A stretch of DNA of 64,000 nucleotides from Labilithrix sp. (GTDB taxonomy: Bacteria > Myxococcota_A > Polyangia > Polyangiales > Polyangiaceae), in assembly GCA_019637155.1 (NCBI GenBank), contig JAHBWE010000002.1:248001-312000 (forward strand), in the 5' to 3' direction. The position numbers and the translations under genes are program-made. Positions 34,147 through 40,862 of the stretch are shown here, piece by piece (position 1 is the first letter of the stretch; every line of letters begins with the position of its first letter). The notes under the pieces were generated by a model. It was given only the letters and a program-made list of their open reading frames with translations, was not told the DNA's origin and made no database searches.

Positions 34147-34748
34147 GCTCCTTGATCCGTGCAGGTGCACTCGGTGTCTTCGCTCGAGTTGGCGCCGAAC
34201 CGGCGGCACCGGTCGTCCGGCTCGTAGAAGCCGAGGCAGGAGCTGCCGGGGACGATGAGGACGGGCGGGCACTCCGCGAACTTGACGTTGAACTCGACGG
34301 AGCGCACGAGCTCGCCGTCGAGCCGCACCTCGCAGATGTAGCTGCCGGCGAAGAACGGCGCGGAGTCGTCGGGCTCGCCCTTGTCGTTGATGGGGACGAG
34401 CGCGATGTCGAGCTTCGTCGGACGCCCGCTCCCCGGCGTCGGCTCGGGCGCGAACTCGGCGTACGCGACGTACTGGTCGCTGTCGACGAACTTGCGCTCC
34501 TCGACGCTGTAGATGCTCACCATGCGGATGTGCCCCTCCACCGTCACGTCGGTGCGACCGAAGCCGCCCTCGATGATGCAGTGGATCTCCCGCGCGTCGG
34601 TCGTGAACTCTTTGCGCGGACGGTTCCCGTCGCCGTCCAGCGCCATGTACACGTCGCTGATGTTCGCGGTCGAGGCGCAGGCGCTGAACACCGGCAGCGC
34701 GGCCGCACCGAGCAGGACGGCGGCCGCGGGGAGGCGACGGAGACGCAC
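34128..34748 (-). CDS. Cys-rich lipoprotein of unknown function
   Basis: 206 residues. Signal MRLRRLPAAAVLLGAAALPVFSAC with lipobox Cys. The mature region looks beta-rich (HCIIEGGFGRTDVTVEGHIRMVSI). It ends in a cysteine-dense segment (CPPVLIVPGSSCLGFYEPDDRC then CTCTDQGAWNCPK) suited to several disulfides. No known domain. It sits between rpmF and fabD, where plsX-fabH are found in most bacteria, with a small acidic lipoprotein overlapping its 3' end. Confidence 0.8.
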   Translation of the reverse strand: MRLRRLPAAAVLLGAAALPVFSACASTANISDVYMALDGDGNRPRKEFTTDAREIHCIIEGGFGRTDVTVEGHIRMVSIYSVEERKFVDSDQYVAYAEFAPEPTPGSGRPTKLDIALVPINDKGEPDDSAPFFAGSYICEVRLDGELVRSVEFNVKFAECPPVLIVPGSSCLGFYEPDDRCRRFGANSSEDTECTCTDQGAWNCPK

Positions 34749-34796
34749 GCCCCGATTATGCCTCGGTTTTCGCGAAGGCGCCTAGGCCTTTGCGGG

Positions 34797-34988
34797 CTAA
34801 GCCTTCGCGGCCTTGACCGGCTTGACCTCGCGGCCCTTGTAGTGGCCGCAGGAGGCGCAAGCGCGGTGGGGCGTCACGGGCTCGCCGCAGTTCGCGCACG
34901 CGATGAGCTGCACCGGCACGACCTTGTCATGGTTCGCGCGGCGCATGTTGCGCTTGGAACGGCTGGTACGCCTCTTGGGAACGGCCAC
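34797..34988 (-). CDS. rpmF: 50S ribosomal protein L32
   Basis: 63 residues. Canonical start MAVPKRRTSRSKRNMRRA and a four-Cys zinc ribbon (CANCGEPVTPHRACASCGHYKG). TAGGAG lies 6 bases before the ATG. It follows yceD by 19 bases, the conserved yceD-rpmF pair. Confidence 0.98.
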   Translation of the reverse strand: MAVPKRRTSRSKRNMRRANHDKVVPVQLIACANCGEPVTPHRACASCGHYKGREVKPVKAAKA

Positions 34989-35007
34989 GGTCGACTCCTA
35001 AATCTTC

Positions 35008-35571
35008 TTATTCAGTTTCGCGTTTGCGAGCGGAGAACCCGAGCAGCGGCGCGAGCCGCGGGTCGATGGCCTTGGCGCCGGCGCCTTGACCTTCTCCGTC
35101 TTGATTGGGGGCGGGAGCCATACCCGGACATGACTCCGAGCACAAGGGAATCATGGGGACCCCGAGCACGAGCTCGTCGCGGACCAGGTCGTCGAGCACG
35201 ACCGTATCGCCGGAAAACGGGAGCGTATCCGCGTCCTCGTCGGAGAGCTCCTCGTCGCCCTCCTCCCGGAGCTTCGCCGCCGGGACGTAGAGGACGGAGA
35301 GGTCGGCGTGGATCGGGAGCACCGTCCGCTCGAGGCAGCGCGCGCAGGGGATCTCGAGCTCGGCGTCGAGCGTGCCGTGGACGATGACGTCGTGCCCGCT
35401 CTTCGACGCGCGCACGGCGATCTTGCCGTCCTTGCCCGAGGTCGTCGCCTCGTGGCCCTCGAGCGCCCCCCGCACCCACGCCGCCCGCACGGGAAAGACA
35501 TACTCCCGCCCCCCCGCGTCGAGCTCACTCGTCGGAATCGTATACTCGTCCTTCTCTCGCTCGTTCGCCAT
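35008..35571 (-). CDS. yceD: YceD/DUF177 family protein
   Basis: 187 residues from ATG 35571. DUF177 features: a beta-rich N-terminal half, the conserved C-x-R-C-L-E box (IPCARCLERTV, about residue 100), an acidic stretch (EEGDEELSDEDADTLPF), then DDLVRDELVLGVPMIPLCSESCPG. YceD proteins are linked to 23S rRNA/ribosome assembly and almost always precede rpmF, as here. A second Cys pair near the end may complete a metal site. Confidence 0.93.
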   Translation of the reverse strand: MANEREKDEYTIPTSELDAGGREYVFPVRAAWVRGALEGHEATTSGKDGKIAVRASKSGHDVIVHGTLDAELEIPCARCLERTVLPIHADLSVLYVPAAKLREEGDEELSDEDADTLPFSGDTVVLDDLVRDELVLGVPMIPLCSESCPGMAPAPNQDGEGQGAGAKAIDPRLAPLLGFSARKRETE

Positions 35572-35620
35572 CGAGCCGCTGAACCTAATACGCGTTGCCG
35601 GCGCGCGAAAGCCGCCGCGC

Positions 35621-35638
35621 TCAGGGCGAAGCCCCTGA
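35621..35638. terminator. short inverted repeat between M15 peptidase and yceD
   Basis: TCAGGGC-GAA-GCCCCTGA forms a stem with one bulge in the 68 bases between the peptidase stop and the yceD start. It resembles the hairpin core of the dispersed repeats at 19.0 and 24.6 kb. There is no T-run, so terminator function is a guess. Confidence 0.4.
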
Positions 35639-35639
35639 C

Positions 35640-36449
35640 CTAGGGAAGCGCCTCGATGATCTTGTCGGGATCGCCCAGGAACTCGAAGTGCATCGTGTCC
35701 TGGAGCACGTCGTGGCCGAGCCAGTAGAAGCCGTACTTCTCGAAGGTGTCGACCCAGGACTTGGGCATCACCATGCGCTTCCACACGTCCGTCGTCTTCT
35801 TGCAGACGGGGTCCTCGTTCCACGGCGCGACGCAGCCGCAGCACTTGTTGCGGTCCGGCTCGATGTCGATCGCGATGCCGTAGAGGTGGTTCGAGACCTC
35901 CGCGCCCTTGTACGTGTTCTTGAAGCGCATGCCGCTCGACGTGCGCGGCGTGTACTCCGAGCCGGCGCTCGTGCTCTTCAGCGCGGCCTCGACGCACTTC
36001 ACGGCGGGGATGATCTTCCCGTTGAGCTGCAGCGAGAGCCCCATGAAATTCACGCTCTTCGCGTAGAACTTCGGCGGGTGCGCGTTCAGCTTCGCGTTCC
36101 CGAACGGCTCGAAGTAGCCGTACTTCTCGGTCCGGTAGTCGATCGCGCGCTGAAGCATCTTCACCGCTTCCTTCAGCTTGTCGGGATCGTTCGTCTTCGG
36201 GAACCAGTTGCCCCGGACGAGGAAGGGCTGCACGCCCTGCTCGCGGCAGGCGACCTTCTTTCCGTCGAGCTCGATCGTGAGCTTGTTCGCGGCGGCGGGG
36301 AGCGCGGCTTCGGCCGCGGACTCCTTCGGCTTGCCGACGGACTCCTTCGGCTCGGCGGGCTTGGGCTCTTCGCTACGCGCAGGGAGCGCGGTGGCGCCGA
36401 GCAGACAGAGGAACGGGGCGGCGATGAGGGAACGGCGTACTACGGTCAC
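35640..36449 (-). CDS. M15 (VanY/D-Ala-D-Ala carboxypeptidase-like) peptidase, exported
   Basis: 269 residues from GTG 36449, with GGGAGG seven bases upstream. Signal peptide MTVVRRSLIAAPFLCLLGATALPARS, then a Pro/Lys/Glu linker. The M15 zinc motifs are visible: SNHLYGIAIDIEPD (SxHxxGxAxD-type, His and Asp ligands, about residue 190) and DTMHFEFLGDP (second His, about 255). The domain likely cleaves peptidoglycan peptides in the periplasm. The segment CCGCVAPWNEDPVC between the two motifs is Cys-rich and unusual. Confidence 0.85.
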   Translation of the reverse strand: MTVVRRSLIAAPFLCLLGATALPARSEEPKPAEPKESVGKPKESAAEAALPAAANKLTIELDGKKVACREQGVQPFLVRGNWFPKTNDPDKLKEAVKMLQRAIDYRTEKYGYFEPFGNAKLNAHPPKFYAKSVNFMGLSLQLNGKIIPAVKCVEAALKSTSAGSEYTPRTSSGMRFKNTYKGAEVSNHLYGIAIDIEPDRNKCCGCVAPWNEDPVCKKTTDVWKRMVMPKSWVDTFEKYGFYWLGHDVLQDTMHFEFLGDPDKIIEALP

Positions 36450-36521
36450 GGCTGAGCCTCCCTACAACGCTGTAGCTGAGGTGTCAGCAGTCACCAAGAA
36501 ATACGCGCGATCCTGCGGCGT

Positions 36522-37061
36522 TCAGCGTCGCCGTTCGAAGCGGAGGACCTCGCCGAGGGACTCGTGCTCTTCCACGCCGCTACGGACGAGGCCGGAGCGC
36601 TCGAGCACGCGGATCGACGCGGCGTGCCACGGCGGCGTGGTCGCGGTCACGGCGAGGATCCCCTCCTGCACGAGCGCCCACTCGACGCAGGCACGCGTCG
36701 CCTCGCTCGCGTAGCCCTGCCGTTGCCACCGCTCCTCCACCCCGTAGCCGACCTCGGCGACGCCGTCGGCCGGGCGGCCGTGGAAGACGACGCTCCCCAC
36801 GACGTAGCGGCCGCCGTCGGCCTCGGTCGCGATCACGAGGCGATCGCCCCAGAGGCGGGTCGCGGGGTCGGCGCGGATCGCGTCGAGCGAGGCGCAGAAC
36901 GCGCGCTCGACGAGGGCGCGGCCGGGCCACGCCTCCGGCACCCGCGCGCGCGCGAGGTCCTCGAGCGCGGCGCGATCGCCCGCGAACGTCGCCTCGACCT
37001 GCGCGAGCGTGATCGGCTCGAGGATCAGCCGCGGCGTGCGTAGTGACGGGCCGGAGTCCAT
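36522..37061 (-). CDS. GNAT family (RimJ/RimL-type) N-acetyltransferase
   Basis: 179 residues from ATG 37061, preceded by a strong GGAGAGGAGGAG. N-terminal LRTPRLILEPIT is the RimJ/RimL signature. The acetyl-CoA loop VEERWQRQGYASEATRACVEW carries the Q/RxxGxG/A-type motif. The end ASIRVLERSGLVRSG is the conserved motif B region. Substrate unknown. It is divergent from marR across 74 bases that include the palindromic operator, so the operator could affect it too. Confidence 0.9.
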   Translation of the reverse strand: MDSGPSLRTPRLILEPITLAQVEATFAGDRAALEDLARARVPEAWPGRALVERAFCASLDAIRADPATRLWGDRLVIATEADGGRYVVGSVVFHGRPADGVAEVGYGVEERWQRQGYASEATRACVEWALVQEGILAVTATTPPWHAASIRVLERSGLVRSGVEEHESLGEVLRFERRR

Positions 37062-37115
37062 CTCTCCTCCTCTCCTCGAGCGTAGCGCCGTTGACGGCGG
37101 CGGGCTTCCCGTGGA

Positions 37116-37133
37116 TATTTCGTACACGAAATA
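37116..37133. promoter_or_regulatory. palindromic operator TATTTCG-N4-CGAAATA before marR
   Basis: TATTTCGTACACGAAATA is a near-perfect palindrome (8-base arms around AC) in otherwise G+C-rich DNA. It ends two bases before the marR ATG. The same 18-base pattern, 15 of 18 identical, occurs at 47829-47846 before the carboxyltransferase gene. Position and symmetry fit a MarR-family autoregulatory site that would block transcription or translation initiation. Confidence 0.8.
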
Positions 37134-37135
37134 AT

Positions 37136-37609
37136 ATGCCGGCTGCCCTCAACCCCGAGATCAAGACGGACGTGGACGAGGTGATCGAGGCGATCGTCTA
37201 CCTCTATACGGAGAGCCGCCGCCTCACGAAGGAGATGGCGCGGCGCGCCGACCTCACCGGACCGCAGCTCACGGTCGTGAAGATGCTCGAGCAGATCGGC
37301 GACCTCTCGCTCTCGGAGCTCTCCGAGCGCATCCGCGCGCAGAACAGCACCGTGACCGGCATCATCGACCGGATGGTGCGCGAGGGGCTCGTCACGCGCG
37401 AGCGCTCGAAGGAGGATCGCCGCGTCGTGTACATCCGCCTCACCGCGAAGGGGAAGAAGCTCGCGGAGGAGATCCCGATCGAGCCGATGGAGATCTTCCG
37501 CGGCGCGCTCGAGACCCTCACCGCGAACGAGGTGCGCGACCTCGTGAAGATCCTCGGCAAGGTCGCGAAGCGCGTGCGGCAGGCCGTGCAGCGCGAGACC
37601 GCGACATGA
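37136..37609 (+). CDS. MarR family transcriptional regulator
   Basis: 157 residues from ATG 37136. Winged-helix core at about 35-105: LTGPQLTVVKMLEQIGDLSLSEL, SERIRAQNSTVTGIIDRMVREGLV (recognition helix) and RERSKEDRRVVYIRLTAKG (wing). The MarR family acts as dimers on short palindromes and usually represses its own operon until a ligand such as an aromatic or acyl-CoA compound binds. The operator-like palindrome directly upstream and the ATGA overlap with the BKACE gene suggest it controls this catabolic operon. No Shine-Dalgarno is visible, so the mRNA may be leaderless. Confidence 0.93.
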   Translation: MPAALNPEIKTDVDEVIEAIVYLYTESRRLTKEMARRADLTGPQLTVVKMLEQIGDLSLSELSERIRAQNSTVTGIIDRMVREGLVTRERSKEDRRVVYIRLTAKGKKLAEEIPIEPMEIFRGALETLTANEVRDLVKILGKVAKRVRQAVQRETAT

Positions 37610-38481
37610 CCGCGCCCGATCGCGATCCCGACCTCTGCGTCATCACCTGCGCGGTGACGGGCGTGCTTGCGAACCGCAAGCAGTGCCCGCACATCCCCTA
37701 CACGCCGGAGGAGATCGCGGAGGAGGCGCGGCGCGCGTACGACGCCGGCGCGTCGGTCGTGCACATCCACGCGCGGCGCGACGACGGCTCGCCCACGTTC
37801 GATCCGGCGACGTTCGCGCGGATCAAGGAGGAGATCCGGAAGCGGTGCCCGATCCTCCTCAACTTCTCGACCGGCACCATCCTCGACGACGTGTCGGAGC
37901 AGTGCGCGTACATCACGGAGAGCAAGCCCGAGATCGCCGCCCTCAACATGGGCACGATGAACTACGCGAAGTACTCCGAGAACCGGAAGGCCTTCGTCTT
38001 CGACATGGTGTTTCCGAACACCTACGAGAAGATCATCAAGCTCCTGACCGCGATGAACGACGCCGGCGTGAAGCCGGAGCTCGAGTGCTTCGACACCGGC
38101 CACACCCACGGCATCTGGCCGCTCCTCGACATGGGCGTCCTGAAGAAGCCGCTCCAGTTCTCGTTCATCGTGAACGTGCTCGGCGGGATCCCTCCGCTCG
38201 TGGAGAGCCTCCAGCTCCAGACGAAGATCATGCCGCCCGGCAGCGAGTGGGAGGTGATCGGCATCTCGAAGAGCGGCTGGCGCATGATCGGCGCCGCCCT
38301 CGCGCTCGGCGGGAACGTCCGCGCCGGCCTCGAGGACAACCTGTACCTCCCGAGCGGCGAGATGGCGCGCTCGAACGGGGACCTCATCGAGGTCGCGGCG
38401 CGCATGGTCCGTGATTGCGGCCGCAAGGTCGCCACCGTCGAGCAGGCGCGGCAGATCTTGCTAACGGAGAGGAACGCATGA
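37606..38481 (+). CDS. beta-keto acid cleavage enzyme (BKACE, DUF849)
   Basis: 291 residues; ATG overlaps the marR stop (ATGA). BKACE features: VITCAVTGVLANRKQCPHIPYTPEEIA start, the zinc-binding HIHAR motif (about residue 53), FSTGTILDDVSEQ substrate loop, PELECFDTGH, and a GLEDNLYLPSGEMARSNGDLIE end with the metal-ligand Glu region. The family condenses a beta-keto acid with acetyl-CoA to give acetoacetate and a new acyl-CoA (Kce-type). The substrate cannot be set from sequence. The downstream enoyl-CoA hydratase implies that the CoA product is further degraded. Confidence 0.92.
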   Translation: MTAPDRDPDLCVITCAVTGVLANRKQCPHIPYTPEEIAEEARRAYDAGASVVHIHARRDDGSPTFDPATFARIKEEIRKRCPILLNFSTGTILDDVSEQCAYITESKPEIAALNMGTMNYAKYSENRKAFVFDMVFPNTYEKIIKLLTAMNDAGVKPELECFDTGHTHGIWPLLDMGVLKKPLQFSFIVNVLGGIPPLVESLQLQTKIMPPGSEWEVIGISKSGWRMIGAALALGGNVRAGLEDNLYLPSGEMARSNGDLIEVAARMVRDCGRKVATVEQARQILLTERNA

Positions 38482-39245
38482 CCTTCGGCAAGCTGAGAGT
38501 CGCGGACGAGCGCGGGGTGCGCGTGCTCACGCTGAACAACCCCGAGCGCCGCAACGCGATCGGGCCGCAGATGGTGAACGAGCTGCTCCACGCGCTCGAG
38601 GCGGCGCACGCGGACGCGGGCGTGCGCGTCATCGTCCTCACGGGGGAGGGGAGCGCGTTCTGCGCGGGCGGCGACTTCACGTCGATGAACGACGAGAGCG
38701 GCCTCGCGCACAAGGGCGACTACGCCGATCTCCTCCTCGCGATGACGCGGGCAGAAAAGCCGATCGTCGCGCGCGTGAACGGCCACGCGATGGGCGGCGG
38801 GCTCGGCCTCGTCGCGGCGTCGACGTTCGCGATCGCGGAGACGAACGCGAAGCTCGGGACGCCGGAGATCGACGTCGGCCTCTTCCCGATGATGATCATG
38901 GCGGTCCTCGCGCGCCTCGTCCCGCGCCGCGCGCTCCTCGACATGATGCTGATGGGCCGGAAGCTGACCGCGGCCGAGGCGCACGCGATCGGCCTCGTGA
39001 ACGCGGTGCACCCCGCCGCCGACCTCGACGCGGCGGTGGCGCGCGTCACCGACGCGCTCGCGGCGAAGAGCCCGATCACGATCGCGCTCGGCCTCCGCGC
39101 GTTCGCGGAGCAGGACGACATGGCGCTCGCGGAGGCGCTGCCGATGCTGCGTGGCAAGCTCACGGAGGCGCTCGCGACGGAGGACGCGCAGGAGGGTCTG
39201 GCGGCGTTCCTCCAGAAGCGCGCCCCGGTGTGGAAGGGCCGCTGA
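38478..39245 (+). CDS. enoyl-CoA hydratase/isomerase family protein
   Basis: 255 residues; ATG overlaps the BKACE stop (ATGA) and has GGAGAGGAA upstream. Crotonase motifs: LNNPERRNAIGPQM, oxyanion-hole segment GSAFCAGGDFTSM, and NGHAMGGGLGLVAASTFAIAE (second oxyanion glycine). The catalytic Glu positions read GTPEIDVGLFP, keeping one of the two usual glutamates. The end FLQKRAPVWKGR is typical. It forms a three-gene operon with marR and BKACE. Its last 86 bases overlap the convergent esterase gene. Confidence 0.93.
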   Translation: MTFGKLRVADERGVRVLTLNNPERRNAIGPQMVNELLHALEAAHADAGVRVIVLTGEGSAFCAGGDFTSMNDESGLAHKGDYADLLLAMTRAEKPIVARVNGHAMGGGLGLVAASTFAIAETNAKLGTPEIDVGLFPMMIMAVLARLVPRRALLDMMLMGRKLTAAEAHAIGLVNAVHPAADLDAAVARVTDALAAKSPITIALGLRAFAEQDDMALAEALPMLRGKLTEALATEDAQEGLAAFLQKRAPVWKGR

Positions 39246-40125
39246 CGAAGGCGGCGACCTCGTCGCTGAGCGGATCGTTCCGCGCGCCGAACGCGAGGAC
39301 GACGCCGGCGTGGTCGGTGTCTCTCAGCTCGACGTACTTCGGCGGCATCCCGAGCGCGGTGAGCTCCTCGCGCGCGCGGCGGGCCTGCGGGATCATGTAC
39401 TCGTAGTCGCGCTCGCCGACGACGACGAAGTACGGCGCCATCCCAGGATGCAGTCGCTCGATCGGCGATCGCTTCTTCCACTCCGCGCGGTCGGTCCCGA
39501 ACGTCCGGTGCGTGACCTTCGCGTTGAAGTCGGCGCTGAGGTCCTCGCTCATGTGCTCGACGTCCCAGACGCCGGAGAGGACGATCGTGCCGCGCACGTC
39601 GCGCGCGAGCGCCTCGTCGGTGCCGATGAGCGCGACGAGGTGGCCGCCGGCGGAGTGCCCCATCGTGTAGAGGCGCTTCGGATCGCCGCCGTACTCCTCG
39701 GCGTGCGCCGTCGTCCAGCGCATCGCGGCGAGGACGTCGTCGAGGATGCCGTCGATCGCGACCTCGGGCGTGAGGCGGTAGCTCTGCACCACCGTGACGA
39801 TGCCGCGCCGCGCGAGGGCCTCGCCGACGGAGCCGTAGAGGCCGGTCGCGAGGGCGTAGTAGCTCTTGTCGCCCTGCTTCCAGTAGCCGCCGTGGACGAA
39901 GTGCACGACCGGCGCGCCGCGCGCGTCCTTCGGCGCGTAGACGTCGAGGCGGTGCTTCGGGTTCGTGCTGCCTTCGACGTACGTGACGTCGCGCGTGACG
40001 GTGACCTCTCCGGCGGGGTACGCGAGGCGGAGGCGCGTCTTCTTGCGCGTGACGACGGCGCCGGCGATCGCGCCGAGCGCGACGACGGCGGCGCTCGCGA
40101 GCGCGAGCTTCTTCCTCAGCGACAT
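39160..40125 (-). CDS. membrane-anchored alpha/beta hydrolase (BD-FAE/carboxylesterase type)
   Basis: 321 residues from ATG 40125, 5 bases after the upstream stop; an in-frame TTG at 40134 is less likely. An N-terminal hydrophobic segment (LALASAAVVALGAIAGAVV) is an anchor or signal. Hydrolase motifs: oxyanion HFVHGGYWKQGD (about residue 76), nucleophile MGHSAGGHLVAL (about 157), Asp in VVGERDYEYMIP and His in DTDHAGVVLAFG. The last 27 residues are Pro/Ser/Arg-rich (SGPSTPGRASGG...) and are encoded antisense to the enoyl-CoA hydratase end. This looks like a read-on after loss of the original stop. Confidence 0.88.
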   Translation of the reverse strand: MSLRKKLALASAAVVALGAIAGAVVTRKKTRLRLAYPAGEVTVTRDVTYVEGSTNPKHRLDVYAPKDARGAPVVHFVHGGYWKQGDKSYYALATGLYGSVGEALARRGIVTVVQSYRLTPEVAIDGILDDVLAAMRWTTAHAEEYGGDPKRLYTMGHSAGGHLVALIGTDEALARDVRGTIVLSGVWDVEHMSEDLSADFNAKVTHRTFGTDRAEWKKRSPIERLHPGMAPYFVVVGERDYEYMIPQARRAREELTALGMPPKYVELRDTDHAGVVLAFGARNDPLSDEVAAFVSGPSTPGRASGGTPPDPPARPPSRAPP

Positions 40126-40130
40126 GGTGC

Positions 40131-40667
40131 TCAAGGCTCGAACTGGATGCGGAAGCGATACTTGCCGGGCTTCGCGTCCTTCGTGAACACCTTCACGACG
40201 TAGGCCCCGGCCTCGAAGCTCTTCACGTCGGTGGCCTTCAGAGTCTTGTCGTTCACGAGGAGATCGAAGTCGACCTGGCCTTCGATCACCGCCTGGAACA
40301 CGGTGAGCTTCTTCCCGGCCGGCGTCTCGAACGTCGCGTAGTCGACGTCGGCGCCGGGCGAGATGGTCCCGCAGAACGCGAGCCCGTTCACCTTGTTCGC
40401 CTCCGCGGGCGTGTCGTTCGCCTCGGTCTCGACCGTGGTCCCGAGCGCGCAGTCGACCGGGATCGGCGCCGGCGACGGCGGCCCGCCGGACCCACCCGTC
40501 GCGGTCGTCGTCGACGTCGGCGCGGGCGGCGTCACGTCGGCCCCCGCGTCCGCGACCGGCGCCGGCGCGTCATCGTCGCCGCACGCCGCGCCCGCGACGG
40601 CGAGCGCCACGAGCGCTGTCCAAGTGCCGACAGCGGCGCGAGGGCCACCCGACCGGGCCGTCGGCAT
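40131..40667 (-). CDS. lipoprotein with PPC (bacterial pre-peptidase C-terminal) domain
   Basis: 178 residues from ATG 40667; the frame is open further upstream, but this start gives a proper lipoprotein signal (WTALVALAVAGAAC). After an Asp/Pro/Thr-rich spacer (about 45 residues), a PPC-like beta-sandwich begins ETEANDTPAEANKVNGLAFCGTISPG and continues DVDYATFETPAGKKLTVFQ to the end YRFRIQFEP. PPC domains are usually C-terminal to secreted proteases; here the domain stands alone on a lipid anchor. It probably precedes the esterase in a two-gene operon. Confidence 0.85.
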   Translation of the reverse strand: MPTARSGGPRAAVGTWTALVALAVAGAACGDDDAPAPVADAGADVTPPAPTSTTTATGGSGGPPSPAPIPVDCALGTTVETEANDTPAEANKVNGLAFCGTISPGADVDYATFETPAGKKLTVFQAVIEGQVDFDLLVNDKTLKATDVKSFEAGAYVVKVFTKDAKPGKYRFRIQFEP

Positions 40668-40862
40668 GCCGACAGCGGCGAGGGAGACGGGCGGATGCTG
40701 GCGCGGCGACGAGGAGCCCACGTCTCCACTATCCACGGAAATTTCCGGTGTGGGGGCCGCAAAAGTGATGACGCAGTGGGCTATTTCATGACATGTGGTG
40801 GCGTGAGGGGATGTGGTCCCTCATATAAAGAGCCCCTGTTTCGCACGGGGACACGAACGCCA

